Of a stretch of 64,000 nt of DNA, positions 28,059 through 37,438 are shown one piece after another. The stretch is taken from NCBI RefSeq assembly GCF_029027965.1, contig NZ_CP119082.1:290001-354000 (forward strand). Direction: 5' to 3'. Positions within the stretch are counted from its first letter, which is position 1, and every line of letters begins with the position of its first letter. The notes below the pieces were generated by a model. That model did no database searches, had not been told where the DNA came from, and worked only from the letters and a program-made list of their open reading frames with translations. A program made the position numbers and the translations under genes. This DNA comes from Paracoccus sp. S3-43. GTDB taxonomy: Bacteria; Pseudomonadota; Alphaproteobacteria; Rhodobacterales; Rhodobacteraceae.

Positions 28059-30959
28059 ATGGCCAGAAAATCCCTCGAGGTCGAAACCCTCACCCATGAC
28101 GCCACGCGCAGGAACATCCCGACGGCGGAATTCGAAAGCCTGATGCGCGAACAGGACAAGAGGCCGATCCAGCTAGCCTATGCCCGGCGCAATCCCGACC
28201 TGGACCCGCAGCTGGTCTGGCGCGGCAAGGACATGGAGGACTGGTCGGACCTGATCGTGCAGGCGCCGCCGCTGTATATCCAGGAAAAGGTCCACCCCAG
28301 GGTGCTGATCGACGACCTGAAGCGGCAGTCCAGGGCACGCGCGGATGCGGCAGCCCCGGCCGCGCAGTTCGACATGTTCGCGGACTTCAACGGGTTGCCC
28401 GACCCCGAGGCCGCGACCGAGTTCTATCAGCACGACCAGCACTGGTCGAACCGGATGATCTCGGGCGACAGCCTGTCGGTGATGGCCTCACTGGCGGAAC
28501 GGGAAGGGCTGCGCGGGCAGGTGCAGTGCATCTATTTCGATCCGCCCTATGGCATCAAGTTCAACAGTAACTTCCAGTGGTCCACCACTTCGCGCGATGT
28601 GAAGGACGGCGACAAGACCCATGTGACGCGCGAACCCGAACAGGTCCGCGCCTTTCGCGACACCTGGAAGGACGGCATCCATTCCTATCTGACCTATCTC
28701 CGCGACCGGCTGACCGTGGCCCGCGATTTGTTGACGGAGAGCGGCAGCATCTTCGTGCAGATCGGGGATGAGAATGTCCACCGCGTGCGGGCGTTGATGG
28801 ATGAGGTGTTTGGGGACGAGAATTGTGTTAGCCAGATCAGCTTAGTCAAAACGAGCAGCCAAACGGCACAGTTCCTGCCCAACGTTGCGGACCACGTGCT
28901 TTGGTATGCACGATCCAAAGAGAGGCTAAAGTATCGACCCGCATTACAGACCAAGGAGTTTGGACAGTCCGGCGCTGCTGGATATGGGAAATATGAGGAC
29001 AGCAAAGGGGACCGACGAGCAATCTCCGCAGACGAGAAGCGGAATCCGGCTCTAATTCCTAGCAATGCAAAGATCTATTCAACCGGTGACCTGACGAGCC
29101 AAAAGCCCCCGGGAAGCTATCCGGTGAGATTTGAAGGCAAGACCTTTGTTCCGCGCAAGGGCTACTGGAAAACGCACGAAACGGGCGTTGCGCGCCTGCG
29201 CACGGCGAACCGCGTCGAACTCGTCGGAAACACGCTTAGATATGTCCGCTTCATTGACGACTTTTCCGTATTCCCTCTAACGAACGTATGGACGGACACC
29301 GGCGTTGCAGGCTTTGCAAGCGACAAGCGTTACATTGTCGAAACATCAACAAAGATCGTCGAACGCTGCATCCTAATGACCACCGACCCCGGCGACCTGG
29401 TGCTCGATCCCACCTGCGGCTCGGGCACCACGGCCTATGTCGCCGAGCAATGGGGGCGGCGCTGGATCACCATCGACACCAGCCGCGTCGCCATCGCGCT
29501 GGCCCGGTCGCGCCTGATGGGCGCGCGCTATCCCTTCTATCTGCTGGCCGACAGCCCCGAAGGCCAGCAGAAGGAAGCCGAGATCACCCGCACGCCGCCG
29601 AAATCCGCGCCCACCTATGGCAAGGTCCGCCAGGGCTTCGTCTATGACCGCGTGCCGCACATAACGCTGAAATCCATCGCCAACAATGCCGAGATCGACG
29701 TGATCTGGGACCGGATGCAGCCCGCGGTCGAAGACGCCATTGCCGCGCTGAACACGGCCCTGCGCGGCCATGCCGCCCCCTTCAAGGTGGAACAGGGCGG
29801 CCGCGCCGGCGCGAAGATCGATTTCACCGCAACGGGCGAGGTCAAGTTGCCCTCGGGCGAGATGGCGCCTGCGAACGGCTTCATGGAATGGGAAATCCCA
29901 CGCAAGGCACCGCAAGGCTGGCCCGTGCCGGCACAGCAGGCGCTGGCGCGGTTCTGGGATGCGCGGATTGCGCGGCAAAGGGAAATCGACGCCTCCATCG
30001 CCGCCAAGGCCGAGTTTGAATACCTCTACGACAAGCCCTTTGCCGATAACGCGAAGGTCCGCGTGGCTGGCCCCTTCACCGTTGAAAGCCTGTCGCCGCA
30101 CAAGACGCTGGCGACGGACTGGAACGACGAACTGATCGACCTGCACGAGGCCTCTGAAGGCAAGCGCCGCGCCGCCGAGCGGGACGACCGGGCCGAGGAT
30201 TTCGCGGCGATGATCCTGGACAACCTGCGCGCCGCCGGTGTCCAGCAGGCCCACAAGGAGGACCGGATCACCTTCACCGCCCTGACCGGCTGGCCCGGCC
30301 GCTATATCGCGGCCGAAGGGCAGTTTATGGAGGGCGAGGTGATGCGCCGCGCCGGCATCTTCATCGGCCCCGAGTTCGGCACCGTCAGCCGCCCCGACCT
30401 AGTTGCGGCGGCACGCGAGGCAGGCGACGCCGGTTTCGACATGCTGATCGCCTGCGCCTTCAACTATGACGCCCATTCGGCCGAATTTGACAAGCTGGGC
30501 CGCGTGCCAGTGCTGAAGGCGCGGATGAACCCCGACCTGCACATGGGGACCGACCTGAAATCGACCGGCGCGGGCAACCTGTTCGTGATCTTCGGCGAAC
30601 CGGATATCCGCATCGAGGAAAAGGACGGGATGCTGACCGTGCAGGTCTTCGGCGTGGACGTGTTCAAGCCGCAGACGGGTTCGGTGGAAAGCGAGGGCAC
30701 CGACGGCATTGCCCTGTGGATGCTGGACACGGATTACAACGAGGAATCGTTCTTCGTCCGTCACGCCTATTTCCTTGGGGCGAACGATCCCTACAAGGCG
30801 CTGAAGACCAGCCTGAAGGCCGAGATCGACGCGGATGCCTGGGATAGTCTTTATTCCGACATCTCCCGGCCTTTCCCGAAGCCGAAATCCGGACGGATCG
30901 CGGTGAAGGTGATCAATCACCTTGGCGATGAGGTGATGAAGGTTTTTGCGGTGGGGTGA
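28059..30959 (+). CDS. DNA methyltransferase, beta class (Mod-like)
   Basis: 966 aa, longer than usual Mod subunits (600-700). Motif IV FDPPYG at 160-165 precedes motif I LDPTCGSGTT at about 448-457, the order of beta-class N6-adenine/N4-cytosine methyltransferases. The segment between (about 250-430) is the likely target-recognition region and is visibly less GC-rich than its flanks. The last 450 residues form an additional unknown domain (VFGVDVFKP, FIGPEFGTV). It would protect host DNA against the Res-like nuclease encoded upstream. Confidence 0.88.
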   Translation: MARKSLEVETLTHDATRRNIPTAEFESLMREQDKRPIQLAYARRNPDLDPQLVWRGKDMEDWSDLIVQAPPLYIQEKVHPRVLIDDLKRQSRARADAAAPAAQFDMFADFNGLPDPEAATEFYQHDQHWSNRMISGDSLSVMASLAEREGLRGQVQCIYFDPPYGIKFNSNFQWSTTSRDVKDGDKTHVTREPEQVRAFRDTWKDGIHSYLTYLRDRLTVARDLLTESGSIFVQIGDENVHRVRALMDEVFGDENCVSQISLVKTSSQTAQFLPNVADHVLWYARSKERLKYRPALQTKEFGQSGAAGYGKYEDSKGDRRAISADEKRNPALIPSNAKIYSTGDLTSQKPPGSYPVRFEGKTFVPRKGYWKTHETGVARLRTANRVELVGNTLRYVRFIDDFSVFPLTNVWTDTGVAGFASDKRYIVETSTKIVERCILMTTDPGDLVLDPTCGSGTTAYVAEQWGRRWITIDTSRVAIALARSRLMGARYPFYLLADSPEGQQKEAEITRTPPKSAPTYGKVRQGFVYDRVPHITLKSIANNAEIDVIWDRMQPAVEDAIAALNTALRGHAAPFKVEQGGRAGAKIDFTATGEVKLPSGEMAPANGFMEWEIPRKAPQGWPVPAQQALARFWDARIARQREIDASIAAKAEFEYLYDKPFADNAKVRVAGPFTVESLSPHKTLATDWNDELIDLHEASEGKRRAAERDDRAEDFAAMILDNLRAAGVQQAHKEDRITFTALTGWPGRYIAAEGQFMEGEVMRRAGIFIGPEFGTVSRPDLVAAAREAGDAGFDMLIACAFNYDAHSAEFDKLGRVPVLKARMNPDLHMGTDLKSTGAGNLFVIFGEPDIRIEEKDGMLTVQVFGVDVFKPQTGSVESEGTDGIALWMLDTDYNEESFFVRHAYFLGANDPYKALKTSLKAEIDADAWDSLYSDISRPFPKPKSGRIAVKVINHLGDEVMKVFAVG

Positions 30960-30962
30960 GGG

Positions 30963-31430
30963 ATGTCAGACGATTACGAACGCGCCTATATGCGAGCAAA
31001 TGCGAATGCCGAGTTCATGGGGCATACGCTTGCCGATATCGTCCGGCGATTGATGCGCGTGAGCATCAACAATGATGGCAGTCAGGAATACCAGGCCGCA
31101 GAGGCGATCAGGTTTTTTCTTGAGCTTGTCTCGGCGTCTGAAGGCGTCAAGATCTATGACATCATAGAAAAGGCAGTCTCCGAGTTGGCTGTAGAGCGAG
31201 AGTGGGACCATTGCGAAGCTGATAAACTTCGCATTGCAAAAGATGCCACACGTTATCTGTTGGAGATGTCGTCCAAGGATGGGTTCGCCCGTGGGCGCGG
31301 TTCAAAACGCTGGGACGACGTTGAAAGCAGCATCAGGCTTCGGGAAGAGATGCGCGAATATCGTCGCAAGAAATGGCAGGAGGAGCACGCTGCAGCCAAG
31401 CCTGCCCCCACAGGAAAGCGCGGTAAATGA
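30963..31430 (+). CDS. Hypothetical protein of the restriction-type operon
   Basis: 155 aa, helical, soluble, with a basic Lys/Arg-rich C-terminus. No domain recognised. It starts 3 bp after the methyltransferase stop and overlaps the next gene by ATGA, so it is firmly in the operon. Its codon use is more AT-rich than the mod and res ends, hinting at a different origin. A DNA-binding or structural role is only a guess. Confidence 0.7.
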   Translation: MSDDYERAYMRANANAEFMGHTLADIVRRLMRVSINNDGSQEYQAAEAIRFFLELVSASEGVKIYDIIEKAVSELAVEREWDHCEADKLRIAKDATRYLLEMSSKDGFARGRGSKRWDDVESSIRLREEMREYRRKKWQEEHAAAKPAPTGKRGK

Positions 31431-33501
31431 ACTTCCGCATCGCCGACACCTTCACCGACAGCCTCGCCCGCCTGACCGCACAGGAACAGAAGGCAGCCAA
31501 GATCACTGCCTTCGACCTGCAGTCTAATCCGGCGGGCAATGGCTTGTCGTTCCATAAGGTCGATCGGGCGAAAGACAGCAATTTTTGGTCGGTCCGCGTC
31601 AATGCCGATATCCGCATCATTGTCCACCGGACGGATGGCGGCATCCTGCTGGCCTATGTCGATCATCACGACGACGCCTATAAATGGGCCGTGCGCCGCA
31701 GGATCGAGCGCCATCCGACCACCGGGGCGATGCAGCTGGTCGAGGTGCGCGAGCGCATCGAAGAAGTCGAGATCCGTCGGCCGAAGGAGCCCGCCGCCCC
31801 CGCTGTCAAAGCTGCACCGCGACTTTTCGACAACCTGCGCAAGTTCGAACTGATGAGCTTTGGCGTGCCCGAGGATTGGGTGAATGACGTCCGGGCTGCG
31901 ACCGAAGACACGCTGTTCGACATCATCGAGCACTTGCCACAAGAGGCGCAGGAGGCGCTGTTGAAGCTCGCCGTGGGCGAGCAGCCGCAGCCGCCCGAAC
32001 CAGTCGCACCCGAGGCCGATCCCTTCGCCCATCCCGATGCGCAGCGCCGTTTCCGGGTGCTGACCAACGTGGACGAACTCCGCCAGGCGCTGGACTATCC
32101 GTGGGAGAAATGGGCGGTCTTCCTCCACCCGGCGCAGCAATCGCTGGTGGAACGAAACTTCAACGGCCCCGCGCGCGTCACCGGCTCGGCTGGCACCGGA
32201 AAGACCATCGTGGCCCTGCACCGTGCCGTGCATCTGGCGCGCGCAAATCCGGGCGCGAAGGTGCTGCTGACGACCTTTTCAAAAGCGCTGGCGAATGCGC
32301 TGAAGATGAAACTTGCTACGCTGCTGGGAGCCGCACCCGAGATCGGCAGTCGGATTGACGTCAAGGCGATTTCCGCAGTCGGTTACGATCTTTACACCGC
32401 CAGGTTCGGCAGCCGAACATCGCCAATCCGGCCTTGATCCGCTCGCTTCTGACCAAGGCAGTAGCCGAGGTGGAGGGCGCCCGCTTCACCCCGCAGTTCC
32501 TGTTGGGAGAATGGGAGGATGTGGTCGATGCGTGGCAGATCCGAACCTGGGAAGATTACCGGGACGTTGCACGGCTTGGTCGCAAGACACGCATTGGCGG
32601 CAAGCAACGCGAAGCCCTCTGGGTGATTTTCCAGAAGGTCCGCGCTGGCCTGATGGATCGTGGCACCGTCACCTGGTCGGATGTATTCGGTCGCGTTACC
32701 GAAGCCATCGCTGCCGAGCGGCAACGTCCCTACGATTTCGCGATGCTGGACGAGGCCCAGGATCTCAGCATCGCCGAGGCAAGGTTCCTGGCGACTCTTG
32801 CCGGAGACAAGGAGAACGGGTTGTTCTTCGCCGGAGATATTGGCCAGCGCATTTTCCAGCAGCCGTTCTCGTGGAAGATGCTTGGGATTGATGTCCGCGG
32901 GCGCTCCTCGACCCTTCGGATCAACTATCGGACATCGCATCAGATCCGCGCACAAGCGGATCGTCTGCTGCCAAGCCTGGTTTCGGATGTGGACGGCAAT
33001 TCCGAAAGCAGACGCGGCACGGTGTCGATTTTCGACGGGCCGGCTCCGATCATCCAGCCTTGCTGCGATGCGAATGATGAGGTGGCCAAGGTTGCGGCCT
33101 GGCTCCATGCGCGCTTGGGTGAAGGCATTTCGGCGGAAGAAATCGCAGTTTTCGTCCGTTCCAATTCCGAGCTGGGGCGGGCCCGTCGCGCGGTAAAGGC
33201 TGCCGGGTTGCCCCATATCGAACTTGGGGAGAAAGCAGAGATGACCGCGGGTTCAGTGGCAGTCTGCACCATGCATTTTGCCAAGGGCCTCGAGTTCAGA
33301 GCTGTGGCCGTCATTGCCTGTGACGACGATATTATCCCGCAAGCGGAACGCATTGCCGCTATCGCAGATGAGGCGGATCTTGAAGCCGTTTACGAGACCG
33401 AGCGCCATCTGCTTTACGTCGCCTGCACACGCGCAAGGGACTGCCTGCTGGTCTCCGGTATCGAACCCTTGTCGGAGTTTGTTGCTGATCTGACATCGTG
33501 A
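31427..33501 (+). pseudogene. RelE/ParE-like domain fused to UvrD-type helicase, frameshifted
   Basis: The N-terminal 110 residues resemble a RelE/ParE toxin fold (FTDSLARLTAQEQKAAKITAFDLQSNP...FWSVRVNADIRIIVHRTDG). A linker leads to an SF1 helicase: Walker A GSAGTGKT (about 255-262), FAMLDEAQDLS, LRINYRT, and VAVCTMHFAKGLEFRAVAV and LLYVACTRARD at the end. The frame breaks at about 32410, where GGCAG should probably read GGCCAG; the second half continues in another frame (YTARFG-QPNIANPALIRSLL) to 33501. Full length would be about 690 aa. Either a real one-base deletion or a sequencing error. Confidence 0.8.
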
Positions 33502-33601
33502 TCATGGAACGGCAATCGCAGTGTTATCTGCCCTGGAGATCTTCCATGAGTTTATGTCCAATGGCTACAGCTATAGCTGAGGCCTAGGCGGGTGGAAAGC
33601 T

Positions 33602-33642
33602 TCACACCGCACATCTGAGTTCAGGCAAATGACGGCGGTTGC
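33602..33642 (+). repeat. 41-bp repeat, left copy
   Basis: Matches 61651-61691 at 37 of 41 positions, in the same orientation, 28 kb apart. It sits in the gene-poor stretch 33502-33815 just after the restriction-type locus, followed by AT-rich sequence (33660-33710). The rest of this stretch shows no gene. Confidence 0.6.
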
Positions 33643-33815
33643 GCTCCCCCGCAACCACCGCTGTCATAATTCGCTGATAATCAATATATAACAGTATATT
33701 AGGCGGATTGTAAGCGGCGTCTGATGCCCGCATTGCTTGGCTGACACGCTGCTGCGAAGTCCTTTTCATTGGCTGATGGGGAGTGCGTTTCGCAATGTGT
33801 GCCAAGAATTCGTTT

Positions 33816-33930
33816 CTCACTTCTTTGGGTGTCAAGATCTATGCGTCCGGCCATCGCCTGTGGCCGACTGAGGTGAAGGCTCTGGTGGTCGCCGATACGC
33901 TTGTCTGGATCCGGGCCTATATGCATGAAG
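33816..33930 (+). pseudogene. IS66-type accessory gene (tnpA-like) remnant
   Basis: About 35 codons reading SLGVKIYASGHRLWPTEVKALVVADTLV, like the start of IS66 OrfA/TnpA proteins, where a helix-turn-helix follows W..E.K...V..TL. The reading frame continues for only a few more residues before meeting the IS3 element. Assignment by pattern only. Confidence 0.4.
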
Positions 33931-33976
33931 TGGTGATTGAGCTACTCCCCGATCCTTGGACAGCTTTCCGGCTGAT

Positions 33977-34831
33977 TTAAGCTACTGCCTGTGCCTGCTG
34001 ATCGGTTTCGCTGCTGTTGAAGTAGACCACGGCGGGCGGCTGCCCGCCATGGGCAGTGTGGGGTCGTCGATGGTTGTAGAAGTTGATCCAGTGCCCAATA
34101 CCAACCTTGGCCTGCGATCCCGTTTCCCAGGCGTGCAGGTAGACGCATTCATACTTCAGGGATCGCCACAGACGCTCGATGAAGACGTTGTCGATGCAGC
34201 GCCCCTTGCCGTCCATCGAGATCCGAGTGCCAATGCGCTTCAGCCGATCAGTCCAGGCGAAGGACGTGAACTGTGAGCCCTGATCCGTGTTCATGATCCC
34301 GGGCGCGCCGAAGCGATGGATGGCCTCGTTCAGCGCCTCGACGCAGAAGTCGGCCTCCAGCGTGTTCGATATCCGCCAGGCCAGCACCTTGCGGGTGAAC
34401 CAGTCCATGATCGCCACCAGATACAGAAAGCCCCGCCGCATCGGCAAATAGGTGATATCTGCGCACCAGACCTGACCGGGCCGATCCACCCGCAGCCCGC
34501 CCAACAGATAGGGATAGGTCTTGTGGCCTTTTCTCGGCTTGCTGGTGTTGGGCCTCTGGTAGATCGGCATCAGGCGCATGAGCCGCATCAGCCGCCGGAT
34601 GCGTTTCTGGTTCACACCATGCCCCTCGTTCTGCAGGTGCCACGTCATCTGCCGCACGCCGTAGAAGGGTGTATCCAGGAACTGCTTGTCGATCAACAGC
34701 ATGAGGTCGAGGTTCATCGCCGTCTCGCCCTGCGGCGCGTAATAGAACGACGACCGCGAGATCGATAGCAGGCGGCACTGCGCCCCGACCGACAGGCTTG
34801 GGTGGTTCTTCTCAACCATTCCGCGCCTCAC
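33977..34831 (-). CDS. IS3-family transposase OrfB
   Basis: 284 aa. HTH_21-type N-terminus (LSISRSSFYYAPQGE...FYGVRQMTWHLQ), then the DDE core: VWCADITYLPM, IMNTDQGSQFTS and DNVFIERLWRSLKYECVY. It overlaps OrfA by ATGA at 34828-34831. It appears intact and could be active. Confidence 0.92.
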   Translation of the reverse strand: MRRGMVEKNHPSLSVGAQCRLLSISRSSFYYAPQGETAMNLDLMLLIDKQFLDTPFYGVRQMTWHLQNEGHGVNQKRIRRLMRLMRLMPIYQRPNTSKPRKGHKTYPYLLGGLRVDRPGQVWCADITYLPMRRGFLYLVAIMDWFTRKVLAWRISNTLEADFCVEALNEAIHRFGAPGIMNTDQGSQFTSFAWTDRLKRIGTRISMDGKGRCIDNVFIERLWRSLKYECVYLHAWETGSQAKVGIGHWINFYNHRRPHTAHGGQPPAVVYFNSSETDQQAQAVA

Positions 34832-35127
34832 TTGCCGATCCAGGGCTTGAGCTTTCGTGACAAAAAATCGTTGGCGACGGCCAGCTCTCCGATCTTGGCG
34901 TGCAGGTCACGGACAGTTTCTTCGGCAACCTCGGCCGCTGCCGCAGCCTTGCCGCCCCGCTCGAAGATCCCTGCGGCACCCTCCAGAAGCGACCGTTTCC
35001 ATTGATGGATCATCGTCGGATGCACGCCATATTCGGCGGCCAGCTCTGACACTGTGCGCTCCCCCTTCACGGCTTCCAGCGCCACACGCGCCTTGAACGC
35101 CGCATCGTGGTTCCTGCGTCTCGACAT
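34828..35127 (-). CDS. IS3-family transposase OrfA
   Basis: 99 aa, MSRRRNHDAAFKARVALEAVKGERTVSELAAEYGVHPTMIHQWK, a helix-turn-helix of the HTH_Tnp_1 type, followed by a coiled-coil region. It is the DNA-binding partner of OrfB. The ATG is preceded by GGAGAACAGAG. Confidence 0.9.
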   Translation of the reverse strand: MSRRRNHDAAFKARVALEAVKGERTVSELAAEYGVHPTMIHQWKRSLLEGAAGIFERGGKAAAAAEVAEETVRDLHAKIGELAVANDFLSRKLKPWIGK

Positions 35128-35208
35128 CTCTGTTCTCCTCGTTCTTGGAGACCAGCAGACTTCAGATCGTAGCTTCCGTCACTGTCCGATTTTCGGGGGG
35201 TAGCTCAG

Positions 35209-35455
35209 ATCGGTAGTCGTGGCGAGGTGATCGCCCGCCATCCCCGGTGCTGGGAACGCGATGAGATCGTCTTCGACCCGATCCATTACCTTCCGCTGAT
35301 CGAGCGGAAGATCAATGCGCTCGACCAGGCGGCACCGTTGCAGGGCTGGGACCTGCCAGAGGAGTTCGCCACGTTGCGCCGGCTGATGGAGGCGCGGATG
35401 AACCGCCACGGCCGACGCGAATATGTCCAGGTTCGGCGGCTTCTGGAGACTTTCG
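35209..35455 (+). pseudogene. IstA fragment (IS21-family transposase C-terminal part)
   Basis: Plus-strand frame with RHPRCWERDEIVFDPIHYLPLIERKINALDQAAPLQGWDLPEEFATLRRLMEARMNRHGRREYVQVRRLLETF, the conserved C-terminal part of IS21 IstA. It breaks off at about 35455, where sequence of the opposite strand's IstB begins. Neither end of the gene is present. Confidence 0.75.
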
Positions 35456-35815
35456 ATCTCGCCGTTCATCTCGAGGATGCTGACGTGGTGGGTCAGTCGG
35501 TCGAGGAGCGCGCCGGTCAGGCGCTCGGAACCGAAGGTTTCGGTCCATTCATCGAAGGGCAGATTGCTGGTGATCAGGGTCGATCCGCGCTCATAGCGCT
35601 GCGAGATCAGCTCGAACAGCAATTCGGCGCCGGTCTTCGACAACGGCACGAAGCCAAGTTCGTCGATGATGAGCAGCTTGTATCCGGCCATCTGCTTCTG
35701 GAAGCGCAGCAGGCGGCGTTCATCGCGGGCCTCCATCATCTCGCTGACCAGCGCCGCAGCGGTGGTAAAGCCAACGGACAGGCCGTTCTTTTACGCCGCC
35801 CGCAGCAGCATCAGG
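35456..35815 (-). pseudogene. IstB fragment (IS21-family AAA+ ATPase)
   Basis: Minus-strand frame with LSVGFTTAAALVSEMMEARDERRLLRFQKQMAGYKLLIIDELGFVPLSKTGAELLFELISQRYERGSTLITSNLPFDEWTETFG...LTHHVSILEMNGE, the Walker B (LLIIDELG) and later part of IstB. The Walker A part is missing, and an in-frame TAA stands where KKNG is expected. It faces the IstA fragment head-on, an arrangement that intact IS21 elements never have. Confidence 0.75.
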
Positions 35816-35865
35816 CCGCCGCTTCCGTGGACCAATTTCCCACCGCCGTTCTCACGCGGGATTGG

Positions 35866-36025
35866 AATGGCGGGTATCCGCCACGGTACGACCTCATTGT
35901 TTGCAGCGCTCGACATCGCGACCTGAGCAGTGATCGGCAAATGTTACAAGCGTCACCATGCGACGGAATTCCTCGACTTCCTGAAGCAGATCGACGCGGC
36001 AATGCCAAAAGGGCGGGCGTCATTC
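35866..36025 (+). pseudogene. IS630-family transposase remnant
   Basis: Frame reading GIRHGTTSLFAALDIAT, then a TGA, then AVIGKCYKRHHATEFLDFLKQIDAAMPKG, typical of the DDE domain of IS630 transposases. Only about 50 codons remain, with a stop inside. It abuts the end of lpdV. Confidence 0.6.
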
Positions 36026-36039
36026 AGCGCGTCAGCCAC

Positions 36040-37434
36040 TCATATATGGATTGCGTGACCAAGCGCCTTGAGCGAGGCTTCATGCACCGCCTCGCCCTGT
36101 GTCGGATGGGCGTGAATGACGCCCGCGACATCCTCCAGCACCGCGCCCATCTCGAGGAGGGTCGCGAATTGGCTGGACAGTTCCGAGACGTGCCGGCCGA
36201 CGGCCTGAATGCCCAGGATGCGGTGATCGGACTTGCGGGCAACGACGCGGACGAACCCGCCATCGTCCGCCGCCTCCATCGACAGGGCACGTCCATTCGC
36301 CTGGAACGGGAACACGCCGATCAGCGGCTCGACCCCTTCAGGGACCTGGTCAGGTCCAAGTCCCACGGCCACGATCTCGGGCTCGGTGAAGCATACCGCC
36401 GGAATGGCGACCGGATCGAAATATCGCCGCTTGCCCGCGATGATCTCGGCCACCATCTCGCCCTGGGCGGAGGCCTTGTGAGCCAGCATCGGTTCTCCGA
36501 CCAGATCACCGATAGCCCAGACGTTTGTGGTCGAGGTGGCGCAGCGTTCGTTCACCTGGACGAAAGGACCCGCCATCTGCAGCGCCATGCCCTCCAGCCC
36601 GCGGGTCTGCGGGCGGCGCCCAACCGTGACAAGGATGCGATCGGCTGGCAATACGAGGTGTTCGCCTGCGCTGGTCTCGATCTCCAACCCGTCGGGGGTC
36701 TCGCCAAGAGCCTTTGCACCGAGATGCAGCGCGATACCGTGATCCTGTAACCAGCGCTTCACGGGATCGGTCAGTTGCTTGTCATAGGTGGGCAGCACCC
36801 GATCCTGCGCCTCGACAACGGACACTTCAGACCCGAACCGTGCAAAGACGCTGCCCAGCTCCAGACCGATATAGCCCCCGCCAACCACGACCATGCGCTT
36901 GGGCAGTTCGGTCAGGGACAGTGCCTCGGTCGAGCCGATGATCTTGCCGCCAAAAGGCAGCATCGGCAGCTGCGCCGTGACCGATCCTGTTGCAAGGATC
37001 ACATGCTCGGCTTGAATGGTGATCTCGCCTTCGGCGGTCTCAACCGTGCAGGTCTTGGCATCAGCAAATGTTGCCCAGCCTGACACCACACGCACCTTGG
37101 CCTTGCGAAGCAATCCCGCGACCCCGCCATTCAGACGGTCGACGATGCTTTCCTTCCACGCGGCAGTTTCCGCCAAATCGAGACTCGGCACCCCTGCCAG
37201 GGGTATCCCCAACCTGCCTTCCGGCCGTGCGGCACCGGTGATCTGGTCATAAATGCCGGCCGCATGGATCAGCGCCTTTGATGGGATGCAGCCGCGGATC
37301 AGGCAGGTTCCGCCAAGGCGGTCGCCCTCGACCAGAACAGTGTCCAGGCCAAGCTGGCCCGCACGGATTGCGGCAACATAGCCGCCCGGTCCGCCGCCCA
37401 CGACCAGGACCTTCGGGTTAAGCGTCTGTGTCAT
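36040..37434 (-). CDS. lpdV: Dihydrolipoyl dehydrogenase (E3 of branched-chain 2-oxoacid dehydrogenase)
   Basis: 464 aa flavoprotein disulfide reductase that reoxidises dihydrolipoamide with NAD+. FAD-binding [21 protein letters not shown] (about 10-30), redox-active disulfide [16 protein letters not shown] (C44/C49 region), NAD-binding [20 protein letters not shown] (about 180) and the C-terminal His-Glu pair in [14 protein letters not shown]. It is the last gene of the bkd operon, 4 bp after bkdB. Its position in the operon makes the branched-chain complex the likely partner, although E3 can serve other complexes. Confidence 0.93.
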   Translation of the reverse strand: MTQTLNPKVLVVGGGPGGYVAAIRAGQLGLDTVLVEGDRLGGTCLIRGCIPSKALIHAAGIYDQITGAARPEGRLGIPLAGVPSLDLAETAAWKESIVDRLNGGVAGLLRKAKVRVVSGWATFADAKTCTVETAEGEITIQAEHVILATGSVTAQLPMLPFGGKIIGSTEALSLTELPKRMVVVGGGYIGLELGSVFARFGSEVSVVEAQDRVLPTYDKQLTDPVKRWLQDHGIALHLGAKALGETPDGLEIETSAGEHLVLPADRILVTVGRRPQTRGLEGMALQMAGPFVQVNERCATSTTNVWAIGDLVGEPMLAHKASAQGEMVAEIIAGKRRYFDPVAIPAVCFTEPEIVAVGLGPDQVPEGVEPLIGVFPFQANGRALSMEAADDGGFVRVVARKSDHRILGIQAVGRHVSELSSQFATLLEMGAVLEDVAGVIHAHPTQGEAVHEASLKALGHAIHI

Positions 37435-37438
37435 CGGA

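Larger units (their letters stand above)
33944..35201. mobile_element. IS3-family insertion sequence (IS3-like group)
   Basis: 1258 bp, transposase genes on the minus strand. Ends ACTCCCCGATCCTTGGACAG and, reverse complemented, ACCCCCCGAAAATCGGACAG match at 15 of 20 positions. AGCT flanks both sides (33940-33943 and 35202-35205) as a probable target duplication. It landed between an IS66 remnant and IS21 remnants. Confidence 0.82.

Noticed and set aside
36233..36750. Plus-strand frames over lpdV
   Set aside because: Shadows of a well-conserved flavoprotein gene on the minus strand.
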